Source: Acridotheres tristis
Lineage: Eukaryota; Chordata; Aves; Passeriformes; Sturnidae
DNA: 64,000 nucleotides
Direction: 5' to 3'
NCBI GenBank assembly: GCA_037013685.1
Contig: CM072897.1
Span: 16,290,643-16,354,642 of the forward strand
The notes under the pieces are model-generated. The model had not been told where the DNA came from. It did not search any database and saw nothing but the letters and a program-made list of their open reading frames with translations. The translations under genes and the position numbers were made by a program. Shown one piece after another: positions 23,283-36,111 of this stretch (positions are counted from its first letter, which is position 1; each line of letters starts with the position of its first letter).

Positions 23283-24046
23283 CTGGAATGAAGGTTAAAA
23301 TAGACACCACAACACCAAGTGGTTACAGTTTGCTATTTCTCTTCGCCATTCTGTGGACAAAAGAAAGAAAATGTGCAAACATTCTATCTCCTGGCAGGCA
23401 ATACTAAAACACCCAGTCATTCTGCAGACTCCATTCCAGGGAGGGGATCTCTACCCCAGCCAGGTACACCCAGCTGTGACACTCCCCCATTTCCACTCTT
23501 GGCATGGCATCGTGTGTGTGACTTGACAGACACATGTGGCACTGCCAGCACTCCTCTTTACTGTGCCCAGCAGCCACGACATGCCAAGGCTGGCCAGAGA
23601 TCAGGGCACAGCCTTGTAAAGGACAAGAAGTCACAGAGGAACTCTGGACAGAAAGCGCTGAAGAGGTTAACAGAAAAAAAAACCGTATTAATAAAACATG
23701 AAGTTATTTAAAATAGTTCAAGTGTAGCAGAACTCACTTTCAGTTATGCCAGACTGGATGATGAAGTTTGTGTGATTAATTCCATTCTCTTCCTTTTCAT
23801 CTCAGAAAACTGTCAGCTCTGTTGTAGCAACAACATACTGTTACAGTGGCATCGTGAATAGCTCTTGGATAGCAAACAAAAAATATTAAGTGAGCTTTGC
23901 CAATTACCTACCACAGGTTTTGCTTACTTAAGCTGCCTTATTCCCTTAAAACTCTATTTTCAGTATATTTAACCTTTTAAAAGTAATAGGTACCACTTAA
24001 AAGCAATTGCTACTTTAATTGTGAATTGGGGTCATAAATCCATTCT

Positions 24047-24170
24047 TTAAGAAGCATTTTTACAATCTGCCGAATTCTTTTGAATGTGCCTCCATTAATT
24101 CCCTTGCAGGCAAGTTCTGTATAATGAAATTTTTCATTTGCAAATTAGATTTGCTTGTAGCTAGAAACAA
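24047..24170. promoter_or_regulatory. Candidate conserved non-coding element
   Basis: High-complexity AT-rich sequence with CCATTAATTCC, AATGAAATTTTTCATT (a near palindrome) and GCAAATTAGATTTGC, words typical of conserved developmental regulatory DNA. Conservation is inferred and cannot be shown here. It lies just 3' (in - strand sense) of the exon-like interval at 24213-24284. Confidence 0.22.
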
Positions 24171-24212
24171 AAAGCCATCATCAGAGAGCCAGTAAAAGGA
24201 ATGCATCCTTAC

Positions 24213-24284
24213 CAAGTAGGAACAATTAGTTGCAGTGACTGCAGTTGTAAAAGCTGCCTCTTCTTTCTCCTCCAGCTCTATGAT
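24213..24284 (-). other. Exon-like 72-base interval, phase 0
   Basis: On the - strand a strong acceptor (TTTCTGAGTCCTGCTTCAG) and a near-consensus donor (TACTTG|GTAAGG) flank exactly 24 codons. One frame is open and the other two are stopped. The predicted peptide is acidic at the start (ELEEKEE) and then rich in A and T, ending near an NCS glycosylation-type motif. The frame also opens upstream of the acceptor. I do not recognise the product. The symmetric phase and clean borders make this one of the better exon candidates in the window. Confidence 0.25.
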
Positions 24285-27200
24285 CTGAAGCAGGACTCAG
24301 AAATATTGGCACAACAGGAAATTGTGTGTTTCTATACACAGTAAAATAAATGCAGAGCTGTGCCTCTTTACAGTGTCTTAAAAACTGGACTGTAGTAGGC
24401 AGGATCCATTTGCTAAATGTCATTTCTACATATGTGTACATATACTATGCATACATATTCATGTTACAGTAGAGAAAGGAAAATTTAATTATTAATGCAG
24501 AACTACCATTCAGCAAGGGACTGAAGCAGAGGTTCACATAAGAAATACTCTGCTTAAAGGCAACAGTAATCAGCCTGACAAATGTCACAAACTTCACAGT
24601 GTACTCAGCTTGGTTTGGTATGTTTTATTGACAACAGAGAACTCAAAATAACACAACAGCCAGCCTCACCCATAGCCCACTTGCTCAAGCAGAAATTCAT
24701 GGCTACTTCCATATGACTTCCAAAAACCTGGCACCACAAACAGGCATAAAAACATTAACCAACCAACCTGAAGCTGCTCAAGAAGTTTGTTGAAGAGTTA
24801 AGTATTGAAAAAGGATCTTCTAAGTTCCAGCCTTGTACCTTGACACACATAAACCTGGGTTAACCCCAGAACACTGCTATGGTTTAGACTTGAACCTGTG
24901 TTTTCTCTGATATATATTTTGTTTTAACTTGTAAGACTTAATACTTCCTTGAGACCAAAATAATCCCGAGACTGTACAATCCAGTTGTTATTTCAGTAAC
25001 TAAACCCTGTGCGAGAGTTGAGTATTGTATTTTTAGGTTCCCTGCAAGAAGCATTGTTCATTTTTATCCTTTCAGTGGGTGATCTTTATCTCTGGCAGCC
25101 TTTGGGATCTTTTCTTCCTGTTCAAACACCAAGGACATTCTTATTATTCTTCACTCTAATGAATCCTGTAGCCTTCGGAGTAGGCCACAACTCATTTGGG
25201 GAAATTAGTGAAAGGGAATAGCTACCAGATGACAATGAGGAGACCTGAGAATGATCCCATTTTCAGGCATGAAAAGGAAGTAGCTGGAAACATACCTGCC
25301 ATTAGGCACAGCAGGAGCTGGAAGCTTTGAAACTAACATTGCATAAAGAGAAAGTTCTGCTTTTGGAAAAGTGGAAGATTTTATCTGGATACGTAAATCT
25401 GTCAATCGCCACATGCCGCACTTCTCTTTGCAGCAGAGAGGTTTGCAAGGGCTTTATTTTTTTCTGTCAACCATTTCAAACACAAAATTCTGTTCTTTTT
25501 TCCAGTCAGCCCTGCACATCAAGCTCAGGAACACTTGCTGAAAAGCTCTTCCGGCCTTTTATCCTAAGCCCTGTAGAAACCAATTTGAGAGCCATAAACC
25601 AGGTTATGTGCAAAACGCTGATGAAACCATCACTTGCAGCTTTGCATTGCAAGGCTTTGAAAAACTAAAGATCTAGAACTCTCTAAGTCTCCTCCCTTTC
25701 CTGCAAGGAGTTTTGCCAGTGCTCACAGACCACTGGAAGAGAGCAGATAGCAGAAGGTACAAGCAGAATTTGGCAGACTGTATCAAACCACTGTGCCACA
25801 AACTCTGTCACCTGCCCAGAGCCACACACAGTGCCTGGTGAGTGGGGGAAATGCCAGGCACACCAAGCTTTGTCCTGGAGCAGCAGGGAAACAGGCTGGC
25901 AGTCTCTGAACCTTGTTCCACCTCCACCACTTGGTGAGCAGATTTTACATGAAGCCTGAACGAACTCAGCTCCCCGAGCTGCAGCAGGTTCCAGCTCCTG
26001 TACCACACTTGCCTATGACACTGATGTGTGTGAGCATCGTCACAAAGCAGCACCCATCGATGATGATCCGAGGCAGCCTACTGCCTCCACATTCCATCCT
26101 GGAATGAAGGAAGGACATGTTGATAGCCATGAATTTGCAAATTAAAGGCTGCTCCTAGGCAAACATGCTGACCAAGCTGGTTGATGTGTACCAGTCAGTG
26201 GAGAAGGAATCAAAAATGCTTAAGTCAAGTCCAAATACCACACTTCTGCTTTTTCTCGTATCTGATAGACTGAATTTCAAGGTAAAATAGATTGGCTTAA
26301 AGAGGGTGAGTTAGGAACCTACAGCTGGTACAAAGTATGCAGTCATGCTTTCCTGTTTACACAATACTTATTCCTACTTTAGCATGAAATCTAGCACAAT
26401 TAAAAAAAAAAAGAAAAAAGCAAACCTGTAAAATCTAAATATCTTGGATTCCTGGCAAACTATTTTTGGTCAAGCTCACTGTTGTCCCAAAGGTCCCAGG
26501 AAGACAAAGGCTTGAACTTCAGGCTGAACAACCTGCCCGTTGCCAGCTCTGAAAAAGTCTAGGTGTCATTTGTCTTGGTGTCAATTCCTGTAACAACTCA
26601 TGGCGAGGTCTTCAGAGCTTTTCCACAGCCTTCCATCCAGAATAGAGCACTCTTCTGAACCTGGAAGTTGCAGAAAGCCACAGCAACTCCTTATAAATGG
26701 TAGAAAACCTGAGATCTCCTGTTCTGCACATCTCACAGAAGTCTCCACTTCCTCATCACAAAGAAGTCAGTCCTGCCTCAGGCTGTGCACTGGGTATTGC
26801 ACCTTCTGTGGCACCAATGCCATTACACAGCCCTGGCTCCCCAGATCACTTCCTCCATTTGCCTTGTGTCATTTGCCCTTTACCTTGACAATCATCACTC
26901 CTGTGCAATAAACACCAAGATCTCCTGTACAAGTAATCTGGTTTTCTTTTACTTTCTGCCTTACCACAGTTATACTCCTCTCCATATGCTGGTAATACAC
27001 ATGGATGCAGCTCTTCTGGAAAGTAGATAGCATTAAAAGGGAAAAAGGAGAAACAAACAACCAAAAGAAACAGGTGAATGCAGAGAAAAGGGACTGGCAA
27101 TACAAGCTATAGAACAGAAGATGGGCTGACATGCTGCCAAAGGTAAAAGAAATGGAATCAGGTGTGAGTTACAGACCAAGTAGGCAGCTATATTCACAGC

Positions 27201-30200
27201 TCAAACTGTGATTTCATTTCAGCTGCTCAGACCTCTGCTGATTAAAAAAAAAAAAAAAAAAAAAAGAAAATAAGAAAAAAAGTGTGTTAAGGACGACCCT
27301 GGGGTAAAAAGTACAGAAAACCTGCTCTCACGAGAGTGATGGAACTTCACACAAATTGATCAAAATTTCAGCACCCCAAAACCAGAAGAGAAGCTCACCC
27401 TTTATGGGCCTTTACAATTCTAGCCTCATCCCTAGCACTGAATAATCTCCAGAACCTGACACAGCCCCATTTTAAAACTATAGAAAAATTGACACCTTCT
27501 CCCATCTGCCCTTAAAAGTACTGCAGTACACTGGCACAGCAGAAGTGAGAACACAGAGGTGACACTTCTTGCCCTCTCACAGCATGTACCCTTGTACCCT
27601 GGAGGAGGAGAAGGAAGCCCCACTGTTATCTGAGTGTAGGAAGTAAAGAAGAGAGGTCCAAGAAACAGGCCAAGGCTGGAGAGATGTCCTGACTGCAGAA
27701 ATGGCCCAAGGTGGCAGCACACAAACTAGAAAAGAATACTCCTCTTGCATATGACAAGATAACTCCAGTTTTCAGCAAACCAGGTTAAACAATGCCTCTG
27801 GTAGCAAAAGGTAACTCGCTGTATCTTCTCCTGCTGCCACAGCTGGGCCCAGGCAGCCAAGGCTGCTGCAGTTCCCCCATGCCCCAGGCAGCAGCCAGCT
27901 CGGGCACAGACCTGAGCCCTGCCAAGCCCTAAGCCCAAATCAGCACAAATCTGCAAAAGCCATTCTGTCACGTGCTCCTACATGCTTGAAAACAGTTAAG
28001 TTCATGATTTTTCTGGATTTTAAAGGAACAGAATAAGATCAAAGTATTTAAATATTTTTATGATTAAAATAAGAAACAATACCTTAAAAGGAAGGGAAAG
28101 GACAGAGGTGCATCTATTCTAGTATTTTTAACTATGATGCACAGCATTCTGCAAATTTTAACTTATACATCAGAATATATCTCAGAGACAATAGCTTCCA
28201 TGGTGATTGTACCTCACCACAGTCTCACATTTTTTTTATATTCCAAAGGCCCCAACAACTGTGGTACCTGAAAGAGTAAAGCCAGCTGGGCAGCTCAAGC
28301 TGGACAGCAGAAAAAACCAGGGCCAGCAAAATGGAATGGAGCCCTGGTATTGTTTACAGGTCAGACCCAAACAACAAGCTACTCCTGCTATGGTGCAGGG
28401 ACAAAGAGCCCCAAACCTCAGAAGCACTTAGAGGTAACTCCAGAGGAGGGCTGAGTAAAAACTTTGAAACTGGCCATCCACATTTCAGACATTCCCTATT
28501 CTTCCACTAATTCTTTAAATAGCATTCAAGTCATCTTCTGATTTTCTGTTCTTACTTCAAGCTGATGACTTCCCTGTATCTTATTTTATTTTTTTAAAAA
28601 CCTCTCCCAAGAAATTATTTTGCCTAACAATTTTTTTACTGCTGGCATGAAACATCTTTAGATTTCCCCCTGAAGGGCCATCCCTCCTGCCTCTATAACC
28701 GATTTCTTGGAATCCAGGGGTTCCATAATTAATCTGAGAGATACTTTCTACAAGTGATGTATGAGTTACAGTAACACTGCCTTTCGTTATGTTTTGGCTT
28801 TGTTTAAATTTTTAATAGGGAATTTTACTTTAATCTAAGAAGAACTATGTGAAGTGAGAGTTAAATGTCCTTTATTTTCCTCCATCTTGAACACATTAGT
28901 TGTTGTTGCTGTAAACAACTTGCACACTTCCTGAAGACTCCTGCGAGTGATTCTGCACCAGCACAAACTAACAGGTACTGGATATTAAGTAGGACATTCC
29001 AATTCCTATCACATTCATTGACTCTTGGCTCCAGCTGCACTGGAAACCTGTGTCCCAGAAAGTTGGCACACACAGAAAGCAGTCTATGAACACTGCAACT
29101 CTGGGTCATTTGCATGCAGGAAGGGATGAAATCCCTTTCCCTTACACATGCTGAATTTGCCTTGCAACCACCCTGAAATGCCACTTTGCAAATGTGCTAT
29201 GTTTCATTAATCTGGAAAAGATGCAACATCAATCTCCTTTACAGCTTAAATTTGAGAGAAATGTTGGGGTTTTTTTCTGGTTTCTCCCCTCAATTAAACA
29301 ATATGCTGATCCTTTTTATTAAAGTTAATTTCTTCTTAGGAATAGTAAGGAATTGTGCCTATCTGCCCTGCCTCTTTTATTTCAAAACCCGCACTTGCTT
29401 CTGATGATCCACAAAAAAGAAAAAAACACAAAAAAACCTCCTGTTCTGCTGTCAGATTTAAGACTGTTATTCTCTACAGTTTTCTTATTCAGGCAACTAG
29501 GAAAAGTAGCAAAATCACACACAGGTTTGGCTTTTTAGTGGGTCTGGGTTTTTACTAAGTCTCAAAGTCGGTAAGTTCTGTCAGTTTCTTTCAAACATAA
29601 ATTCTGGCAACTGTTGAACTTCAGCTCTTACTTTAATGTCTTTAATTTTCCTAAATACCTTATAATGAAGGTGTCCCCCTCCACTTCCAAAAGCTCTCTC
29701 TAAACAAAAATGCTTAATTACAGAGGTGATAACCCTGGTCCAAGGGGATACATAAAGATTGACAGTTCGTCTTTCTTTTCTTACTGATTTTCTCAAAAAA
29801 AACCAAAAAAGAAGCCCCAAAAAGCCCCTCACCATTTCTGTAAGTTGAAAAGGTGGCAAGACTTAAGACATTAAGTCAGGAAATATATTTATCACCTGCC
29901 TAATCAGCATGTTCTTACAGCCTGGCTATGGCAGAGTACAGCCTGCTGTCACACTCCTCGACTGTTGCTGCATCCCAGCATCAGTCAAACACCCAGGTGC
30001 ACAAAATCCGAGAGCCTCAGAGTTCTGACAGAGACTCCTCTGCCTGGTCCCCATGAGGAAAAAGGCTTAATTCTGCTCCTGGGAACCAAAATCCAATAAA
30101 AAAGGGCATAGGTACTCTAAGTATAACTAGAGTGTGTCTTTCTCTCCACTGAATTAAATTGGATTTTGCCTCATTAATCAACCCAAAATGTTTTATCTAA

Positions 30201-33200
30201 TGAAAACAAGACCAGTGCTCACACTAATCACCGTATCCCTGTATTTTCTCTCTTCAAGATCTTCACATAAAAACTAAATACAGTGAAATAAACCCAAAAA
30301 TTCAATGAGCTTTAAGATTAAACCACAGTCAGGTGCTGAATTATTTTTCTATAAAGAATTAGAGGCCATTTTACATAGTTCACTTCAAGAAGAATGTCTT
30401 TTTTTATGACACATACAAAGGTCCTGGCACTGCAAAGTGTGTGCTGGGCATTTTGCTCAATTCAGCAGGGCTGAGGGGCATGATCTGCTGGGGCATTTCA
30501 CCTCATCTCTTACCAAGTGAAGGCTGTATAAAGGATACAATTTCAACTCAGTGCCTTCAATATTTCACCATTGTGAGAAAAAAAGCAAACCAAGAGTATG
30601 ATTTTCAGTATACACACCTGCCATAAAGCAGCAAAGAAATGCACGGCCTGGCATTTACTCTCACTTGCCAAAGTAGAATAATGCCTTGTGATAAAATTAT
30701 TAACAAAGGAAAACAGACATTTCCACAATCCACTGGAGACATTATTTTGATATTTTTTATTCTTTCTCATATTCCCTCTCAAAATTTAAACTTGGGATGT
30801 TTGACAAAGTATATAAAGATTTTTTCCCCAGCTTATGATTTGTAATTTATTCAGGCTATCATAATGTGAATAATGAAATGATGCTTTGCATAGTTTTATT
30901 CCTATGGGTTACAAAAGGAAGAGCATTGGCACTGTCCTGTCATTGCAAATGGTCCTGGATTTCTGATGTCTCACTTCAATTGATGTTAATGAGAAAAAGA
31001 ATACTCAGACAAAATCTGCTGTTGGCACAGCATACAAGAAAAAAGCCTCACAGAATCCCAAAAGGGGGAGGGTGGAAGCAGGCAAATCTCTAATGCATAA
31101 AGTAATAGAGTTTCAAAAGATCTTTACAAGCTGTTAAGTAGCAGTTGGTGAAGAGGAAAAAAAATTAATTTACCTAAATGGCCACACAAAATTTAGGCAG
31201 AACCTAGACCTTAACTAATATTTCCTCCTTCCCACAATGTAGGGAGTCCTGTATATGTCTGCACTATGGATTTCATCTGAACAAAATTAAATTTAAAAAA
31301 AATTTTAAAAAAAGTGGTGTCACTCCATCTGAAATCATTAGAGACATCTGACAGTTTCTTTGGGTAATAAAAGTTAAGATATTCATTTCAACAATTTTGG
31401 CTTAGACTACACTGAACTTTACTGACAGAAAATGGAAAACCTTCAGAGGCTCAGCCATCATGGCTAATAAGTACTGCAATGAATCAAACTGATTAACTGG
31501 ATTCCCTATAGACTTTCAAAACATTTCTTTGGGTTTCACAAGTAAATATACACATGTGCCATGAGCTTGTTAGATAGATGACAAATGAACAGAAAAGCCT
31601 CAGTGTACATACAGCTGTTCTGAGTTTGAAATCCCTGAATTCAAAGTCTTGGGAACTCCTCTGGCACTGTTTCCTCCCTTGAACACTTGGTGACAATGCT
31701 GAATTTCTAGATGAACACTGCTCATTTCCAAATGGCTTCCCTCCATCCTGCTGGATGATTACACATCAGAAAACTCATTAAGGATCAAATCATTACTTCC
31801 GAAATTACAGGGTATTTTTTTTTGGGAAAAGTCAGATGTTACAAGTTAGAATTAAAAACAGAGGTGAAGGAAGGATCAAGACACTTCTAAAAAACCAAGC
31901 AGGAAAAATAAGAGGACTCTGGGACCCCTCATTGTGTTTCTGTGAGCCCACCAAGTCCTGATAACCTCTCAGCTTCTAGAGAAGCAGCCAGTATGGAGAA
32001 GAATTGCCAGGCCCAGGGCTGGCAGGGAGCCATTCCTGCCAAGGACTTCATGAGTGGCAGTGCTGTTTTACCTGGGAGAAGGGGGGAAGGTTTTGTGTGG
32101 CACAGGGAGAAGTGAAGCATAGCTCCAAATGTTAGCAGGTGTTCTAGAGCATCCCGGGCTATACTGAGAAAGGAACTGAAATCCTGGAAGACAATGTAAC
32201 AGCATCAATCACGGTAATTACCATTACCAGAAAGAGAGATTGTAAAGGAGAGGATTTGATCATTACAAATCAGTAAGGTATTCATTAAGACTTAGGGAAA
32301 ACATTCTTTCAGAGATGCATTTCAATACCCACAGTGAAGCTCCGAGATATTTTCTAGAACTATCTGCATTAAATATAACTCAGAGGAATTCACATTCCTA
32401 TGATGTACTGAGAAATAATGTGGCATACTGTATTGTTTTAAACATCCAGCTGTTATCTATTTCCTATTTGCAAGCTGAAGGACTCAAGGGGAAACTGATT
32501 AGGGTTCTATTTTTAGTTAAAGATGCTTAAGTGATAAGTAAAGCAAGGTTCTAATATGCCTAATTTTTGCTTACTAAAAATTATTTTATATTTTAAAAGA
32601 ATCCTGCTGTATTGTTTTGTCTTCAGAGAAAGCATATATATACACAAATACTTGAAGGTGGTAATCAGTACCTGATAAAAACATGCCAGCTTGAAAAAAG
32701 TATTTCAAGAAATAAAACATGTGGCTTGCATTGAGTCTATCACACATGAAAATGAGAAACCTCCCTCTCCCACTCTGATTTCTGCCTGCCTTGGGAGGCA
32801 GAACACAGGGAGTTTGCACGAGGCCCAAGCTTTACATCTTTCCATCAAAGTGCTGAAAACTGCCACATCCACAGTGTTCTACTCAGATTGGATGGAAGAG
32901 CTGTTAACCATCAGCAATCCAGTTCCACATCTTCCTTCAGTTTCTCCTTATGCCCCGTGATGAGGGCACTGATGTGGAAGGCGACTTCCTACGTTCTGCT
33001 CATGAAATATATAGGAGCCCAGGACTGCGTGTGCACATTTCTGGGATGTGGTCTTTTTCTAGGACTAACACTGCCCTTGAAACCATAGCAACTCATCACC
33101 CACACTGATGTCAAAGTGTTTCAGCTTCAAAGACTAATGCATTCCTTGGGACACCACTAAAATGAAAAAGACAGTTTAGTGTACCATTTGTTAAAGTACT

Positions 33201-33593
33201 CCTTATAATGAAATATTGAGTAAGTATCACTTCTTAAAGGCTTTGCAATTCATTAAAACAAAAAAACAACCCCCCTAAAACCTTCATGGGAACATGTCAA
33301 ACCAAGGGAAAATCCTGCTGCAGTTTTGAGGTTTATCTGTACATATTAGGGTTTGGATAACACTGTATCAGTTAATCTCAGAAAGGCCTCGAAAAAGAAG
33401 CTTCTTTTATGGCACCAAACTAAGTTGGTACCTGGGTAAGTTCCAGAAAGAGTGAGCCAAGGGGTTAGAACAAAGCACAGATTTTCCCTTCCCTCAGCCA
33501 TCCCTGGCTGCCTCTCCCACTCAGCTGACAAGCAGTTTGCAAAGAAAGGAAACAAGAGCAGTGCATCACTTTGTTCCCAGGCTTCTGCTTACC
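24285..33593. other. Unique non-coding DNA
   Basis: No supported gene or mobile element in about 9 kb. Simple tracts include 11 A at 26402-26412 and 22 A at 27244-27265. GC-richer patches (25680-26060, 26600-26900 and 27430-27970) carry short frames on both strands without recognisable products. A further exon-like - strand interval at 25296-25356 (donor GGCAG|GTATGT) is noted but not called. Confidence 0.5.
27244..27265 (+). repeat. 22-A homopolymer
   Basis: The longest A run in the window, followed by GAAAATAAGAAAAAAA. No retroposon body is recognisable on its left, so an origin as a retroposon tail is unproven. Confidence 0.9.
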
Positions 33594-33749
33594 TCAGAGA
33601 TTCCAGATCACAGTAACTCTTGACTGAGCCTTCATTTTCCTAAAGAAATGCTTCATCTCATTGATGAGCTCATAAAACCAGTCTCTAGCTGGTAATAACT
33701 GCAAACAGCCTACTCTCAGGCCTTCTTGCCTTACAGAAACAGTTTCCAT
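33594..33749 (-). other. Small open frame, 51 codons
   Basis: An ATG at 33749 opens 51 codons ending in TGA at 33594. The predicted peptide is basic and amphipathic in its second half, with an ordinary protein-like composition. A donor-like GAG|GTAAGC overlaps the stop region. The start context is weak (T at -3). It matches no protein I know. It may be a chance frame or a remnant of an old element. Confidence 0.1.
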
Positions 33750-35970
33750 TCAAGCATTTGCTGCAGCTGGAGACTCTCCCTTCTCTGGGTTTCATATTTC
33801 TGGCAGTGCAGAGGTTAGATACTGCAATGCATCTCCACCTGTAGGACAATTAGGTGCTTCTTGTTCACCACCTGGGAGACGTGGTGTACTTCACTCACAA
33901 CTCATCCTCTAAATCCCTCAAATTGTGTGTTCCAAAATCTGCAAAAATAGTTCTTTTTAACTCTCTGGCCAGGTACAAGTGCATACCCATCCCTCCATTT
34001 TCCTCTGCTCTTGGATACTCCCTTGCATAGAATTGGTTGGGTCTTTTCTGAAGTCAGGCAAAAGTGATGAATACCACTTAGTGAAAGAAATTATTGGAAG
34101 AAATAAAGCACTTGCATAATAGTCAATTAGAAGGCAAGAAGTTCTTAAACCAATTAGCCAGTAGCTTGCAGCTGGAAAACTGGAACCCAGCTTCATACAA
34201 AACACTGCTGTATTTTAGTGAGAAATGGAGAGATGGTGTTCTTGTCCACCTCCAAGGTTTACCTATTGTCCTGTCCTCAGCAGCTTCATTCCACTAGAGC
34301 TTGGCAGCACAGGAAGAGCCCCAAATCTGACAGAGCCCCAGTTTGGATATCTATGCCCAGAGCTGTCTCAAGGCACTGAGCAGATGGCTGCAAGGACTGC
34401 AGCCACCACTGCCCCTCTCCTGCTTGTATCTAAGTGAACAGCCTGGAGTTCAAGAGCCCCTGGACAATCTCAGATGAGGACTTTCCTCACAGAGCCCCTC
34501 CCTGCTCCCTATCCAGGCTCCATTCAGTGCTTCCCTCTGGTATAAGGTGGCGCCTTCTCTCTCCTGTTTTGCAGCTCCCAACAGGTAGTGGGAAGTGAAA
34601 GGTGGCTGGGAGGAAGCTGCTGCCTTACAGGGTGGAGATATGGGCTCTAGGACAGGACCAGGGGAGGAAGAAAGTATGCCAGAAAAGAGAGGAGATGAAA
34701 GAGTGATTGCCACCCACTTCAACACCCTCTTTAAACACCTTGCATCCTCCAGGTTCCTCCCAGAACAACCCTACATTCCGACATCTTCCCCTTTCATGTC
34801 ATGCGTCTTACCTGCATTTCAAAATGGGATTTTGCCTGTGTGACTCAGAGCCTCAGGCTGTGCCTCTCTCAGATGAACTTCCTCACCTGAACACACACCT
34901 TCCATCTAGCAAAAATATTCCTCCCACTCGAGACTCCAGAGCAAAGGTAGTGTGACGTGGCACCTGTTTGTCACCTCTCTTGGATCTGTTGTCTCTGACT
35001 GCAGTTTTAACGCATCCTTTTTAAAACTCAGCAGAAAATATTTCAACATATTTAGCAGCTGATGAAGGGCCCTAGTTTTTATTTTCCCCCTCATTAAAAA
35101 CACCTTTGTCAAAATTAGTTAGAGCATGACCAGATCATCTCTGTGCCAAAGGTCAATTGTGGAAAAATCAGCTCTTCCTTCTCTTATGGCAGCTCCTCTG
35201 CTCTTGCACATACTCTGATGGAAATGATTCACTAATTTCTCCAGCATGTGGGAAAACCTCTTTCCTCTTCATTTTCCTAACGAAAGATTTTTCTTCTTAA
35301 AAAAGATATTCTTCCTACTCAAAACAAGATGGGATATAAAAGTACAGAATATGTCTTATTCCTGGTGGGTGTGAAACGATGTCTTTTATTAGGATATGTA
35401 TCATCACTTTTATATGAAACAATTTTTCCCTCTTGAAAGAAGAGCAGTTTGCTCAATTTCCATTAATGATTCTCACCAATTTTTTAACCTCTTTTTACTT
35501 TCCTACTGTTATTTTGAGGCACACTGAGGGCTTCTTATATTTGGAGAACAGTTCTGTACTTCGTCAGTTCTATTTTATTTAGTAAGCCAGACAGCTGGAA
35601 ACCTGGATAAAAGCTCAGCCCATTTATTTTTACTCTTAAGTATTTCAGAGAAAACTCCTCTCCCATTTGTAAATCAGAGGAAGACAGTGACTATAATTTC
35701 TCCTATTTTCCTTCTGAACTCCCACTCCACAGAGGACTATGTGCTCTTCCCTAATTTTAATTCTCAGGCAAATGTTTGAGATATATGCGAACTTCAGTTT
35801 CAGCTCAGCGTGATAGAGAAAAAGGATAACTAAAACACTTCACCAGGAAAAACAACTTTCCTTAACAGAAAAATGTGACATTCTAAAACTGCCTGTAGTT
35901 CAATGACAGCTATCAGACAAATTGCAGTGGTGTCTGGGGCTAAGTACTGATGGCTCTTTGGGCATTACAG
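33750..35970. other. Unique non-coding DNA
   Basis: No supported gene. The patch at 34082-34175 has CTTGCATAATAGTCAATTAG and CCAATTAGCC, which could belong to a regulatory element. The GC-richer part at 34220-34900 has frames open on both strands and is not called. Confidence 0.5.
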
Positions 35971-36111
35971 GAAGGAACAACTGGAGGACAAAACTAAAAA
36001 AGAATACAACTAGTATGGATTATCGGCATCAAGTAGGGAGATATTCTTTGGCAACAAGAGAGTTCATTTCCTTGGAATACATCAATTACAAATATCCAAG
36101 TGATAGTGCAG
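35971..36111 (+). other. Exon-like 141-base interval, symmetric phase
   Basis: The acceptor GGCTCTTTGGGCATTACAG and donor AGTGCAG|GTACGT flank 141 bases (47 codons). Only one frame is open; the others are stopped. Length divisible by three means inclusion or skipping would keep frame. The predicted peptide is basic at the start and rich in Y and S later, and matches nothing I recognise. The frame ends at TAA just past the donor, which is what a real exon border can look like, but a chance interval remains possible. Confidence 0.23.

Noticed and set aside
23757..23820. TGATGA followed by CTCAGA, reminiscent of a C/D box snoRNA
   Set aside because: The D box is not CTGA and no terminal stem is seen.
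29581..29859. 92-codon - frame preceded by an excellent acceptor (TTTTCAACTTACAG)
   Set aside because: Its hydrophobic start comes from a T-rich low-complexity stretch. No domain and no exon partner.
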